Numbered from the stretch's first letter, positions 11,888 to 23,700 are shown. The stretch is 64,000 nucleotides of DNA from Macrotis lagotis (GCF_037893015.1 NC_133658.1:287251719-287315718); one strand, 5' to 3'. The notes: generated by a model not told the origin, from the letters alone. Made by a program: numbers and translations.

Positions 11888-11901
11888 GTTGCCATAGTAA
11901 C
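11888..11901. promoter_or_regulatory. RFX X-box-like motif (strong)
   Basis: GTTGCCATAGTAAC is almost the ideal RFX palindrome (GTTGCCATGGCAAC), with two changes near the centre and right half. It lies in single-copy DNA about 2 kb upstream of exon 1b. Confidence 0.55.
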
Positions 11902-13525
11902 AAAGTCCATTTCCTGGATACCTGCCTGACTGAGGGGAACCCTGTCAACATAACAAGGTGGTTTTCCCTTATAGAAGAATAAAGGTCAGAAGGCCAAGGG
12001 CTGAACACTGGGAACTCCCTGCTGGGATCCTGTCCAGCTAGGCCAGAGGTTTAAAGGAACAAAAATAAACATTCTAGAGTCAATTTACCTTAGAAAAACA
12101 ATACTTCTGTAGAATTCCTGTGACATACCATGCTGGGTTGTTAAAGAGAGATGACAAGGAGGCTGAGAAGGGGTGTCAAAACCAATGTCCCTCCCACTGT
12201 GAAGTCCTGATCTCACCTTCTTGGAACCTCATGCCTCCCTGTGTCTTTTTTTCCTCCCTCCTTCCAGTGATGACCTCATTCCCTCACCCTAGCAGCTTGG
12301 AGTGGAGTGAGAGTGGGGGAATAGAAGAATGGGGCTACCCTGAGGTTCAGAGGGGGAGCCCAAAGGAGACAGATTTGGTTTCTAGACCCAGGTCTTCTTT
12401 TCTCTGGGTCTCCATTTTTTTCCATCTTGAAAATGATAGAGTTGTTCTAGAGGATTCTCAGGGTTCCTTCCAGCTGTAACCTTCCTTGTGGTATGATCTG
12501 ACCCTTCACCTCCTAGAAGGTGGTTCTTGTACAAGCCTCTAAATGATTCAAGCTCCTTGCTTAAGATCAGGATTTCCACTGGGAGGGGAGAAAAGTTTTT
12601 TCTTGACCTTCCCCCACCCCCTAGATATATACACACTTTCCTCTTAATGCTGTTTATTTATTCATCTTTCACTTTATAAAAATAGTACTGCAAATGATGT
12701 TAGCTGATGGGGAGCTGATAGGGATTAAAGGCCTCTGAGAAAATGTTGGTTTCAGAACTTGTCATGGGAGTTGGGTAAGGTTGAATCAGCAAGTGCCCAG
12801 ACCTCTTCTTCCCTTCTGGTTTGACCCAGCCCCAAATAAGCACTCAGTCAATCCAAAAGCCCCTTGGAATTTGAATGATGTGCAAAGCATTATATTGCAC
12901 CTGGGGAGAAAGATGAATATATCATATATACATAGACGGAGGGAGGGAGCTCTGTGCATAGGAGGGAGGATCCAAGGATAGATTTAAGAGGGGATGGCCA
13001 GGGGATCTGCAGAATGTCCCCCAATGTTCTAAAACTTGCCTAGTGCTTTGAGGGGTTCCTTTCTCTAAGATCCCACTAGAGACTGTCAGTCAAGTTTAGA
13101 GAAACTCCAAGTAGAGAAATTCATCTGATTTTCCTGGGGTGAAGGAAAGGGGGTGGGTGAGGGAAACAAGGAACTTTCCACCATTACTTCCCTAACTCTA
13201 CCTCACACACACAACCCTCCCCGAGACCACCACCTTATCCCTTCATCCTCCTGACCCGTAACAGGGTAGGAAAAGATTCTTGACTGAGGATGAGAAAAGG
13301 TTCATTTCTTAGCTCCGGTCTAACTCCCATTGAGTCAAGGCTGTGCCTTTCTGGACCATCCCCAGCAGGTGATCTGGGGAAGAGGTGACCCAAGTCCCCG
13401 GGGAGGTATGGGGGAAGGTGAGGAGGTAAGGTGAGTCTTTTTGGTTTCTGGGGTGGGGGGGTGATGTGGAGGAGGACCGACTGGGGCTTAGAAAACAAAG
13501 GCAGTCCCGGGGTTTCCCTAGAGCT

Positions 13526-13592
13526 GGGGGGGGGGGGGGGGTGAATATGTGTGTGTGTGCGCGGGTGTGTGTGTGCGCGCCGGTGTGTGCAT
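13526..13592. repeat. G16 run followed by alternating TG/CG repeat
   Basis: Sixteen G (13526-13541) are followed by alternating purine-pyrimidine DNA (TGTGTGTGTGCGCG, GTGTGTGTGCGCGC) up to about 13,592. The first part can form a G-quadruplex and the second can form Z-DNA. It lies about 280 bases upstream of the exon 1b ATG, at the edge of its CpG-rich promoter. Confidence 0.85.
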
Positions 13593-14250
13593 GGTAATGA
13601 GCCCGGACGCCCCAGCTCTCTACCCAGTCGGTGCCAGGCTCTTTGTGAGTGAAGTGAGTGAGAGAGCTGCCGGGAGAGCCGCAGCCCCAGCGGCAGGCGT
13701 GCCGGGCCGCTCCCCGCGAGCCTCTTGGCTCCGGGCTGTGGGCTGGGTGGGGGGCGGGGGCGGCTCCGCGCCCGCTGGCAAGATGTGTGCCCGGCTGCAG
13801 GGCACTGCCCAAAGGGCCCGCGCTCCCCGAAGGAGCTGAAGGCCGGTTGGCAGAGGCTTGTCCGGGACCGAGGATGGAGGGCCGGCCTCTCTTCAACGTG
13901 CAGAGGGCGCTGGTACAGCCCATGCAGGTGTTCATGCTGGACATCCCGCTGAGCGTGCAGGACGACGAGGTGAGTCGGGGGGCTGGGGCTGAGGGGTCCG
14001 ACCCGGGATGGCGGCCACACCCCTCGGTCCCCCCGGAGGGGAACAAAGGCAGGCGGGCCGGAGCAGGATCCTCAAGGGAAAGGCCGGGTCAGGTCGGGAG
14101 GCAGTCGGCTCTCCTCCCTCCTCCGTGGTGCATTTCTTCTCCCGCCGGGCTCTGGGCTCCGTCCGGCTGGCCGAAGCAGGCACGTGCTTGGCAGTGCCCC
14201 CCATGCCCGGGGCTGCTGGGTGTGGCTCCAGAGGCTTTTTCAGCTTCAGT
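13590..14250 (+). promoter_or_regulatory. RALGDS: CpG-rich promoter of RALGDS exon 1b
   Basis: GC and CpG content rise from about 13,590 and decline by about 14,250. The exon 1b coding start lies near the middle. No TATA box is obvious. The position of the transcription start cannot be set from the sequence; the TG/CG repeat just upstream probably marks the boundary. Confidence 0.65.
13874..13969 (+). CDS. RALGDS: Alternative first coding exon 1b (MEGRPLFNVQ..., 32 codons)
   Basis: The ATG at 13874 has a strong initiation context (A at -3, G at +4). The 32 codons read MEGRPLFNVQ, then an 'ALVQPMQVFMLDIPLSVQ' segment ending in DDE, and stop exactly at GAG|GTGAGTC. The donor is phase 0, as at exons 1a and 1c, so it could be spliced to the same common RALGDS exon. 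Assignment to RALGDS is inference from strand, position between two RALGDS first exons, promoter context and phase. I do not recall a published isoform well enough to match this N-terminus. The same frame is open upstream to an ATG at 13658, so a 72-codon extension is possible, but that part is Arg/Ala/Pro-rich CpG-island sequence and less likely to be translated. Confidence 0.6.
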
Positions 14251-14571
14251 CCTCAAATCTCTGCCTTCGCACTGTAGGGACACTGGGGGTGGGGGGGGGG
14301 GGAGAGAAAGGAGAATTGATTTCCTCCCTTCCCCCATCCTCTTGTCCAACCCCGCCCCTCTCTCCACCCTGGTGGCCTCCGGGTTTAATCCCCCCAGAGT
14401 CTCCAGTGTATAATTAACTCAATTCTCCCCGTCTCGGGCAGGTGGGGTGTCAAAGTGTTGTTTTGAGGTGGCTCTCATTGTAAGGACTGGGTGCCCTTCA
14501 CCAGGTTTCTCTGTACACTCTCCTTCCCCCCACCCTCACCCTAGCACCCTTTCAGGTCTAAAAAGGACTGG

Positions 14572-14745
14572 AGGCACCAATCTTCAAGTTCAAAACTCCT
14601 CATTTTGCATGTAGGGAAATAGAGGCTCAGAGAGGGGATGGTGACTTGCTCAAGGTCACATAACTAAGTTAGAAGTAAGACCAGAACCTCTAGCTCTGTC
14701 TGTCCCGTAGATCTCTCGATCTTCAGTTTAGTATTCTGTTCCAGC
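14572..14745 (-). repeat. MIR-like SINE fragment, minus strand
   Basis: Motifs: 'CTCATTTTGCATGTAGGGAA', 'AGAGGCTCAGAGAGGGGATG', 'CTTGCTCAAGGTCACATAAC', 'ACCAGAACCTCTAGCTCTGT'. Confidence 0.55.
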
Positions 14746-15984
14746 CTGCTTGGGTGTGTACCCAAGTAGGACAGTAAAGAGCTGAGACATTCTACAGGTA
14801 TGGATGACGTCTACCATAGCCGGGCATTTGATCTATTGGGTATGGTTGGAACATGGGGTGCAGATAAAGGTTTCCCCAGCCAGGGTCTGGTAGCAGCATG
14901 CTTGGTGTTCCTTGATTCCAGGATGAATGAATTTGAGATGTGGGGGCTGAGAGGGTGCCAGCTCTCCCCTACACCACCAGCATCACCACTACCTACCACA
15001 CACCTAGGTGCTACTTGTGCCCCCAGAGCACCTGGACCTGGGGAAAGGAAGGAAAGTATGGATCTCTTAGTGAGGACTGGAATAAATTCCCAGTGGCACT
15101 CTTTTCTGAGGAAAGCATTATTTCTCTATATATGCTAGCTTGTGAACCTGGAGAGTGGGTGATATCTGCAAGTGAGAATAATAAAGGGACCAGAGAGCAA
15201 AGTGAGAATGAAAAAGAACTAAGTGAGTGGAGATCCCAGAGATTGAGTTAGGGAGATGAAGCTTTCTCTTCCGACAAAAGTCCTTCCTTAATCTCCTTTT
15301 TGGAGCAGGAACAATTTGTGCCCATTTTACAGATTAGGAAACTGGGACTTACAGTTCAAGAGGCTTCCTCAAAGCTAGAAAGTGATAGATCCTCCCAAAC
15401 TAGAAGTTTTGGGCCTGGAAAGTCAAAAGACGGTTGGCCCTGGCAGAGAGAGAGCTTTGACCCCAATCATTTAGGATGGGTCATGTGCCAAGGAAGGGGG
15501 AGTGGGCAGGATCCACTGCAGCTGCATCAGCTGAGTTTGAACTTTAACCGGTTTCTGTGAGTCAACAGCTGTTCCTTTAACTCCTAGTTCCTTGCACTCT
15601 TCTTTGCTCTGCTCTTCCCTTACCTCAAACTCAGTAGGAAAAAAGTTGTCTTGCTATCATAATCCCTTCTTTTCCCTCCAATCTGCTTTTATTAGGTCAT
15701 CTCTCTGATCTTTAGTACCTTTCCCAGAACTCTGGGAAGAGATTAGAGGCTTCAAACAAATACATTTTATTTCTTAGTCTGCCTTTCTGGCCAAAAGCCT
15801 AGAAAGTTGAAACCCCTGGTGAAAAGTATGTTTCAAAAATAACTGTTTTTCAATCATCTAGTCCATGCAAAAATGATTACATCTCTCTCTTCTTTTGTAG
15901 GTGTAATGTTCTGTTATTAGGGTAACTCAGGGGAAAAAAGGTAAAGTGCCTGGGTTGTTTCTGTTCTCCAGAATTGATTCAACT

Positions 15985-16180
15985 CAAGCATTTATATAGT
16001 GGTTAAGAGCAATGGATTTAGAGTCAGCAGTATCCAAGTTCAAATTCTCACTCAGACACTTACTTAGCTAGATGACTCTGGGCAAGTCACTTAACCTGTC
16101 TTAGCTTCAGTTTTCTCATCTGTAAAATGAAGATGATAATAGACCCTACCTTGCAGGGTTGTTGTGAAGTTCAAAGGAAA
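15985..16180 (+). repeat. CORE-SINE copy
   Basis: Clear order of motifs: 'ATAGTGGTTAAGAGCAATGG', 'CTGGGCAAGTCACTTAACCT', 'TCAGTTTTCTCATCTGTAAA', 'CCTTGCAGGGTTGTTGTGAA'. Confidence 0.75.
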
Positions 16181-16181
16181 T

Positions 16182-16452
16182 TTTTTTTATTGTCACATCC
16201 TGTCTAATTTTTCATGACCCCATTTGGAGTTTTCTTGGCAAAATGCTGGAGTTCACCATTGCATTTGTGCCATGTACTATTCTATTCTATTCTATCTCAT
16301 TTTACAGATGAGGAAACTGAGGCAAATAGGATTAAGTGACTTGTCTGTGGTCACACAGCAAATGTCTGAGACCTAATTTGAACTCCAGGAAATGAGTCTT
16401 CTTGATTCCAGGCCCAGCCTTCTTTTTATTCATTTCATCACTCAGCTACCCC
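16182..16452 (-). repeat. SINE1/MAR1-type long tRNA-SINE, minus strand
   Basis: Reverse-oriented signature: 'CATGACCCCATTTGGAGTTT', 'TTTTCTTGGCAAAATGCTGG', a small ATTCT repeat, 'CAGATGAGGAAACTGAGGCA', 'AAGTGACTTGTCTGTGGTCA' and the tRNA-like head near 16,430. It abuts a plus-strand CORE-SINE. Confidence 0.8.
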
Positions 16453-16824
16453 AGTATATAAAGAGCTTTACAAACCTTAAAGCACTGTATAAATGCTATT
16501 ATTTTTTAACCAACAACATATCAGACACTACTAGAGTGTGGATTGGACAGGTCTGAGACCCACAGAAAGAAAATGACAGCAGGGTCACACAACACCTGAG
16601 TGAAAGGTCACAGTTCCAAATCAGACCTTCCTATCTTTAAAGGATCTTTTCACCCACAGATCCAGCAGGAACCCCCCTAAATTGCTTCCTCAAGCACAGA
16701 GGAAAAACGAATCCTTTCTAGAATTTCTCACAGATGAGAATCATCTCTCAGAATGAAGTTAGGAACCTGCCCTGAGTTTCAAGAGACAAATTCCTGATAT
16801 CCAGGAGGATATAGGAGTCCTTTA

Positions 16825-16978
16825 ATAATAATAACTGTATTTATAATTCACATTTATATGGAGTTTTCTGTTTTGCAAAACACTTTGCTCACAAGTGAGA
16901 GCAAATTAATACAAGTATTATTATCCCCATTTTACAGATTAGAAAATTGAGCCTCTGAGAGGATAAGTATTTCAGACT
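16825..16978 (-). repeat. MIR/CORE-SINE fragment, minus strand
   Basis: Motifs: 'TTCACATTTATATGGAGTTT', 'AACACTTTGCTCACAAGTGA', 'CCCCATTTTACAGATTAGAA'. The head is missing. Confidence 0.6.
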
Positions 16979-17798
16979 GGATTCCTTATTCTGGAGTAGT
17001 GAGGGAGAGAGGAGTCAAAAAGAGAATTATACCAATATTACTGGGGTAATACCTTTGATGTTGCAACCTGGGAATACAGGTTCTGTTCTGTTTGAGCAGG
17101 CCTCTCACCTTAAGTTCCAAGCACAATGAATGAATGAGATTGCAAAGGGACTTTCTCTTCCCAGCCACTTGGGGCTGGGGAAACCCTTCACTGCAGATAT
17201 TTCTACATAGTCTACGTCAGGTCCCAACATCTTGGGGGGATGGGTGAGTGCCTTTCTGCCAGTCTGATGTTGAGCAAGGGATAAGTATACAAATGATATT
17301 ATGTGTCCAAAGGATAATGTCTGCTTGGGCGGATCTAATCCAACCCATACCTGAACAGGAGCACCATTTATAATTTTCCAGTAGAAATCCACCTGCTTCA
17401 TGTTATTACATACCATTCCATTTCTGAACAGCTATTAGGCTTCTTTTTTTAAGTATCAAGGTGAAATCTCCTCTGTTATTTCCTCCTCATTCCTCCTTAT
17501 TCTGGCCTACAAGACCAAGCTGAAATTATCTCAGATAGCAGTTTTTTAAATACTCAAAATCAGGTTCCTCCTAAGTATTTTCCAGACTGAAGTCCCTGGT
17601 TCTTTGACTGTCTTCAGACTTGTCCCTCCATCTCAATGACTCCCTGGAGTTGATCCAACTTTGCAAAGTCTTTCCTAAAATGTGGAACACAATTCTCCAG
17701 CTGTGGGGATGGTTTATGGATACATGTATATAAGACATTTTTGTGCCCACATTAATATGATGATATATGCCTATGGATGCGTGTAGGTCTGCAAGGAT

Positions 17799-17819
17799 AT
17801 TCAGATATATATATATATG

Positions 17820-17864
<45 letters not shown>

Positions 17865-17880
17865 GTCTATACATACGTAT
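17799..17880. repeat. (TA)n with interspersed TATG/TACG
   Basis: About 80 bases of TA repeats with occasional G or C. The tyrosine/isoleucine-rich open frames over it are artefacts of the repeat. Confidence 0.9.
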
Positions 17881-18106
17881 AGGGCGGCAAGGTGGCACAG
17901 TGGATAGAATGCTAAACCTGGGGTCAGGAAGCCCCAAGTTCAGATATGGCCTCAGACATTTCTTAACTGTGTGACCCCGGGCAGGTCCCTTAATTCAGTT
18001 TTCCTTATCTGTAAAATGAGCTGGGGAAGGAAATGGCAAACTGCTCTAGTTTCTTTGCCAAGAAAGACCCAAATGGGGTCATAAAGAGTCTGACATGACA
18101 AACATA
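17881..18106 (+). mobile_element. SINE1/MAR1-type long tRNA-SINE
   Basis: A complete plus-strand copy: 'GGCGGCAAGGTGGCACAGTG' head, 'AAGTTCAGATATGGCCTCAG' box-B region, 'TCTGTAAAATGAGCTGGGGA', 'TTTGCCAAGAAAGACCCAAA', ending 'AGTCTGACATGACAAACAT'. It sits directly after the TA repeat. Confidence 0.85.
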
Positions 18107-18782
18107 TAGATGTGTGTGTATATGTAAGCATGTGTAGTATACATTTGTATACACTGGGTGAGGGTTATAGACTTTCTGTGAGGTACCAACTCATGGTCCA
18201 GCAATGCCTACCTTGAGAGAAATGTTTAAGTCATCTGGGGACTTGGCAGCTCTAATAGGTGATAGATTAGGCTTAGAGTTCACAGCTTCAGCCCTGAAAC
18301 AGGGCCTCTGGGCTGCAAGAGGCAGCTGGTGCCTGCCAACTCCCAGCAAGATGACTTCCTTCCTGGGGATACATGCCATCCTCCTGCTCCCCACCCCACC
18401 CCCACAACATCTCTGCATCTCAGAAATCTAAGCAAGCCCTAGCACAAGATCAAGCCCAGAATATATACACCCCTCCCCCATCTCACCCCCAACTGAGGAT
18501 GGTTTGGGGGCATCTTTGAGAAAAGTAGGTTCAAGAAGGAACAAAGATGAGAAGAGGGCCATGGTATTTGGTGGGTAGAGGCTCTATATTTATAGCAAAT
18601 GGGCCCCCTCTGGTGCATCCCAGCGGTGTAACTATGGGAGAGTCAATCAATGTTCTGAATAACTGTAGAATTATAAGTAGAAAACAATGTGATGCATTGA
18701 TAGGAGTTTTTCTCATATGGAAGTGTCCTATATCATTGAAAAAATTAGTCCATCTTTAACCTGTATTCTTTATCTACTTAGT

Positions 18783-18906
18783 TAAATAAATGATAGAATA
18801 TAAACTTCTTGAAGGCAGAGACTGTTTTCATCTTTGTATATTATCTATCTAGCACATCTAGAGTATCTAGTAGATACTCAGTAAATGCTTACCAGTTGAT
18901 TGATTA
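18783..18906 (+). repeat. L2 3'-end fragment
   Basis: The typical L2 end pattern 'AACTTCTTGAAGGCAGAGAC' ... 'AGTAGATACTCAGTAAATGC' is present on the plus strand. Confidence 0.6.
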
Positions 18907-19561
18907 CATTCTCCACCACAGCCCTCCTCTCTCCCCAGGTCTTGGAGCTATTGAAATTCGGGGTACTGAACTCTGAAAGAAGAACCTTTTTTCTGGCCTC
19001 AGATGATGGCAGGCAGGGGTTGAAAGGTGGGAGATAAGCTCAGAATTTGAGGTCAACATCAAGGAGTATTAGTGTCACTCTTGGGTACCTGTCACCTTTA
19101 AGCAGTCACACTTCACCCCCTTCTCCTGATTGGGTTGAGTCGAGGCCTATGGGGGGAGGAGTGAGAAAACTTTCAGGGCCTTGCTCCCAGAAGGGAACTG
19201 TCTGCTCTCCTGCTGGTAATGAGCCCATGAAGGGGAGAGGGAAGCTTATACATAGAATTTCTTTAGAGTCCAGTATCCCTACCCCCAACAGCAGGCACAG
19301 TGTGTTCCCAGGACCTCTCAACAATATCCTCACCACCACAACGGGATGTTTGTCCACCCTCCTTTGGCTTCTGAGGAACGGTGCCCACTGCCCGGCTGGC
19401 CACAGAGACCCCACAGAGAAGAGAGGGAGTTTTGGGGGTGTGGTTCAAGACCAGGGCAGGCAGCAGATGACTGTTTGTTATTGCTAGGGACTGCAACCCA
19501 TTGTGTGATCTCTAGCCTCAGAAGCTTATCCCTAGATCTCTATTTCCCAACCTCCCAGGAA

Positions 19562-19785
19562 TGTAGTTCTGATCCTGAAGTTGAAAAGATCTGAGTTTGA
19601 ATCCTATATCTTATATTTGCTGGCTAAATGACCTAACTTCCCCTAGTTTCTTTTTCCTCATTAGAAAATAGTCTAATAATACTTTTCTGTGTTATTATGA
19701 GAAAGATCAAATAGGATTTTATACACATGTACATCTATATTTAAAGAGCTTAGTAAACCTTAAGGTTCTAAATAAATATAAACTT
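19562..19785 (+). repeat. CORE-SINE copy, diverged
   Basis: Motifs: 'GATCTGAGTTTGAATCCTAT', 'GGCTAAATGACCTAACTTCC', 'TTTAAAGAGCTTAGTAAACC'. Confidence 0.6.
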
Positions 19786-19871
19786 TTAGGTTCCATCTTA
19801 GTATTTAATCCCCATTTTTATTTCTTAGTTTCTATGCCTAGCATTTAACCTTATGCAAAGGCTATAGCTTA

Positions 19872-20088
19872 TAGCTGTTCAATCCTTTCCAGTTGTGTCT
19901 GACTCTCCATGACTCCATTTGGGGTTTTCTTGGCAAAGTAATATAGTGGCCTTCCATTTCCTTCTCCAGCTCATTTTACAGATGAGAAAACTGAGGCAGA
20001 GAGAATTAAGTGAATTGTCTAGGGTCACACAACTATTAAATATCTGAATCTAGATTTGAAGAGGAGTCTTTCTGACTGTATAGGCTCT
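19872..20088 (-). repeat. SINE1/MAR1-type SINE, minus strand
   Basis: Motifs: 'AGTTGTGTCTGACTCTCCAT', 'GGGGTTTTCTTGGCAAAGTA', 'CAGATGAGAAAACTGAGGCA', 'GTCTAGGGTCACACAACTAT'. The head end is truncated. Confidence 0.75.
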
Positions 20089-20091
20089 TTA

Positions 20092-20225
20092 AATCAATCA
20101 ATAAGCATTTGTTAGGCCATATTATGAACCTTGAATTAGACTAAGGTCTGGGTATACAAATGAAAAGAAATTAAAAAAAAAAAAGACTGCCCTCAAGGAA
20201 CTCACATTCAAATGCAAGAAGTGAA
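20092..20225 (-). repeat. L2 3'-end fragment, minus strand
   Basis: Reverse of the L2 end: 'CAATAAGCATTTGTTAGGCC' ... 'GCCCTCAAGGAACTCACATT'. Confidence 0.55.
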
Positions 20226-20539
20226 GTGAATATAATTAGTTATATAGAAAATATATACAGAACAGATGGAAAGTAACCTTTAAAACAAAAAATTCAACTC
20301 ACACTGACTTGTAATGAACCATTCTTAATGATTGAGCTGTGACTAAAACCTTATATTCATTTTTGTCATAGTGAATTTTGAGCAAAGAGTTAAAGAGATT
20401 GTTTTGCTTTGCTTTGTTTCCATGCAGGGGAGGGAAACTAGAATGGAAACCATAACAAACTTGTCTTATATCACAGGAACAAATGTAACAATTGAAAAAG
20501 TCCAGTGAAAGGACAAGCTGCCTTCTCAAGGCTTTTGTC

Positions 20540-20870
20540 CTTTTTTTTTTACACTGTTATAATCTTTGTGTATGTTGATTAACTGGTTCTGTTCCTATCC
20601 TTCATCAGTTCATATAAGTCTTTTCATCCTTCTCTGTATACATCAACATATTTATCATTTCTCATACTACAATAATATTCCATCACATTCATGTATTACT
20701 TATTAGGCTCAGTTGATGGACTTCTACTTTGTTTTCAAACTTTGTTACAAAAATGCTGCTATAAATATTTTGGTGTGTGTAATGGGGACTTTCTTTTTGT
20801 TGGTGACCTCTTTGGAGGGAACTTCAGGATCAAAGAGCATGGACATTTTAGTCATTCCCTATAAATAATT
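20540..20870 (-). mobile_element. L1 3'-region fragment, minus strand
   Basis: The order matches other antisense L1 pieces in this window: 'CATCAGTTCATATAAGTCTT', 'AATATTCCATCACATTCATG', 'GCTGCTATAAATATTTTGGT', 'GGGAACTTCAGGATCAAAGA'. It is old and has no intact frame. Confidence 0.7.
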
Positions 20871-22684
20871 TCAAGTTTTTTATTGATCTTTTTAAAATGC
20901 TTTTAAAAATATTTTATTGATCATCACTGTCACTTCCCACTTACACCACCCTGTCCCTATCCATGCCCTCTCAGTGACAAATTAATACCATCAAGCAAAA
21001 CAAATAAACCCATTGGCCAAGTGACTCATCCTTACCTCCTCTGGGTTTATCAACCCTCCCTTTTCCAAACCCCCATGGCTGGTAGGCTGCCTATCATACT
21101 TCCTTCCCCAACAATGATTGGCACCTGTACCCAGAGGCCCTTGGAAGGCTCTAGACTCCACTGGATGCAAATTTGGCAGACACAAGCCAGTCCTAGTTGT
21201 TAGGTGGTTTCATTTCTTGGAATGGCCCTCATCCCAGTTTCCAGTAATAGACTCCTCCTGAATGTGGTTTCCTTTCCCCAAATCAGGTTCCTGTGATTCT
21301 ACCAAGGCTGGGGTATTCTGAAGATGTCCAAAGACTCTCTTCAGTGGTGCCTTAGGGCCTTCACCTTCTCGAAAGTGACAACCAGACTGCAACCCTAACC
21401 TTCCTGGCCAAATGGGAAGAACATACCCCAAGGGCTGAAGTTGGGGAAGTGCCTTGTGGGGACTTCCTATCTCCTTAGTTAAGCCAGTTCTCAGGGTCGA
21501 GGCAGGATTATTAACAACTTGAAGGAAGAGGAGGTGTAAATTAGAATCACCCAACAACATTTCCTGGGGCCCCAGAAAGAGGGAACCTATCTTGACAGGA
21601 AGATTTTAGAGCCTTGATTGACTGTCCCCTAGGCTAGAGATATGAGGAAGGGAAAAGGAGCAAGCATATATCACATATTTTCAATGGGCCAGACACTGGG
21701 CCAGACACTCAGTTTTCTCATCTGTAAAATGAATGAGTTGGACTAAATACTTAGGTTCCTTCTAGAATTTACATTCTTTATTTTTTTTTATCATTCTCTC
21801 CTTCATCCAGGAAGTATGCGCAATATTCCATACCTATAGTTCCCCATTTCAACAAAGAAAAGAAGGAATAGCCCTGAAATCCATTGAGTCTGGGTTGTAA
21901 AGGACCCACTGTCAATGGTCGTTGTGTTGCTACTATGTGACAACAGATAAGAAAGGGATCTGAAAATGTACAGAATACTATACCCCACCTCAATCAAATG
22001 AGGCTAGGCAGAAGGTACATCCAAAAGCAGAAAGTTGTGGCTGTACCAAAAACTGGGAGTTCTCGCTGCAGATGCAAGAATAACTAGAGTCTGGGTGTAT
22101 CAGGAATGTTTACAGCCAGTCAGGTTGGAGAGAAACCAGGAGGTATGGGAGGGGATGGGAGGAGAGCTTTCTGGCAGAAGCCACCAGGACCAGGAGGATT
22201 TGAAGGTCAGAGAGAAGGATGAGGACCATTTCTTTGTATATTGCTTTTTATGTGTTATTTCCCCTCCATCCCCTTTACTTTTCTATCATTCTAAACATTT
22301 AGGACCTTGGTTTGAAATTCTGAAGTACTCCTCCTTAGAAACTGATGCCCTCTTTAACTTTTCATTAATACTGACCTCTTGAGGCAAACGGGATCTCATC
22401 TGGAGTCTTCCCACCCAATACTGTCCTGTTGCTTTCTGGAATCCTATTTTTCTGGTATTTATCTAATTCTAGGGAGAAGAGTGTCTGACATCCCCACTCT
22501 GCCCTTCCTCTTACTCCAGCCCCTGGGCCATTCGATCATCCACTCCACTAGTATAACTCTAGGGGCAACCCTCAGAGAGTGTATTTATGATTTACAGTTT
22601 CCTACCCATCTTTTAGTGGAATGTAAATTCCTTGAAGGCTTTTCTGACAGTTTCCTTGTACTCTCTAGGCATCTTTAGAAGGCT

Positions 22685-22915
22685 TTGTAGAAGATGGGCC
22701 TGGAGTCAGGATGGACCAGAGTTGGAATCCAGCCTCAGGTACTCAGAAGCTGTGTGACCCTGGGCAAGTCACTTAACCTATTTGCCTCACTTTCTTCAGC
22801 TGTAAAATGGAGATCATAACAGCACCTACCTCAAAGGGTTATTGCAAAGATCAGATGAGATAATATTTGTTAAAAAAAATGCTTAGCACAGTTTCTGGCC
22901 TGCTATAAATGCTTT
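22685..22915 (+). repeat. CORE-SINE copy, near full length
   Basis: Motifs in order: 'GGGCCTGGAGTCAGGATGGA', 'CTGGGCAAGTCACTTAACCT', 'CAGCTGTAAAATGGAGATCA', 'AGTTTCTGGCCTGCTATAAA'. Confidence 0.75.
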
Positions 22916-23019
22916 TTCTTTCCCCCCTTCCTCCAATCCCTCCCCTTTGTATCTGCCTGACATGTAGCAGATGTTTAATAATGTTTGTTGAATTGAATCC
23001 AATAGAAAATTCTTTCCAA

Positions 23020-23700
23020 ATTGAAGTATATGTAGCCTTTTGCTGGCAAATCTCCCTCATCTCTCCCTTCTTTCTACTCACATCATACCCACCCTAGTCC
23101 ACAACCTTGTCACCTCTTGTCTGGACCATTGCAATAGCCTTCAGTTTGGTTTCCCTGCCTTTACTCTCTCTGTATCTCCAATCTACTCCATACACAACTG
23201 TCAAATTAATATTCCTAAAGCAAAGGTCTGATCATAGCATTCTTCTGCCCAAGAAGCCCCAGTAGCTCCCCATTTTCTTTAGGATCAAATACAAACCTCC
23301 TTTGTTATTTAAAGCCCTCCACAATCTGGCTCCTTTCCAGGGTCCTTTCCACAGCTATATTTTCAGTAATGTGTAATCACATCTTACTCCCCCTCACATA
23401 CTCTCTGTACGCCATTCTAGTCGAACTGTCCTACTTGCTGTTTGCCAAACTTGATATTCCATTAAAGCCATCTCTGGACATGGTATCTGTCCCTTGGGCC
23501 TGGAATTCCTTCTTTCTTTACTCCCAGTTCTTGGAATTCCTAATTTCCTTCAAAGCTCAGCTAAAGTATCACCTCTTTTAAGAGATAGATTTCCTTCTGT
23601 ACTCCACCCCAGTTATTAGTGACCTTGGTATTCAATCTTTTGCATTTATTCTGTATAGCTCCTATATTTATGGCATAGTATGAATAAAGAACTGGCCCTA
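23020..23700 (+). mobile_element. L2-type LINE 3' region
   Basis: The sequence follows the L2 3' part on the plus strand: 'CTTGTCTGGACCATTGCAAT', 'GCATTCTTCTGCCCAAGAAG', 'AAAGCCCTCCACAATCTGGC', 'AATTTCCTTCAAAGCTCAGC'. No intact reading frame remains. Confidence 0.7.

Larger units (their letters stand above)
4376..13525 (+). other. RALGDS: RALGDS intron after exon 1a
   Basis: The intron starts with GTGAG at 4376. Beyond the listed repeats, the gaps at 4540-4990, 5325-5750, 5970-6845, 7000-8165, 9990-10605 and 10990-13525 are single-copy DNA without recognisable coding exons. The last gap contains three RFX-type X-boxes. Short open frames such as the one at 12,120-12,479 have no known domain and no supporting splice arrangement. 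Confidence 0.7.

Noticed and set aside
17752..17974. Tyrosine/isoleucine-rich open frames on both strands
   Set aside because: Direct products of the TA microsatellite and the start of a SINE.
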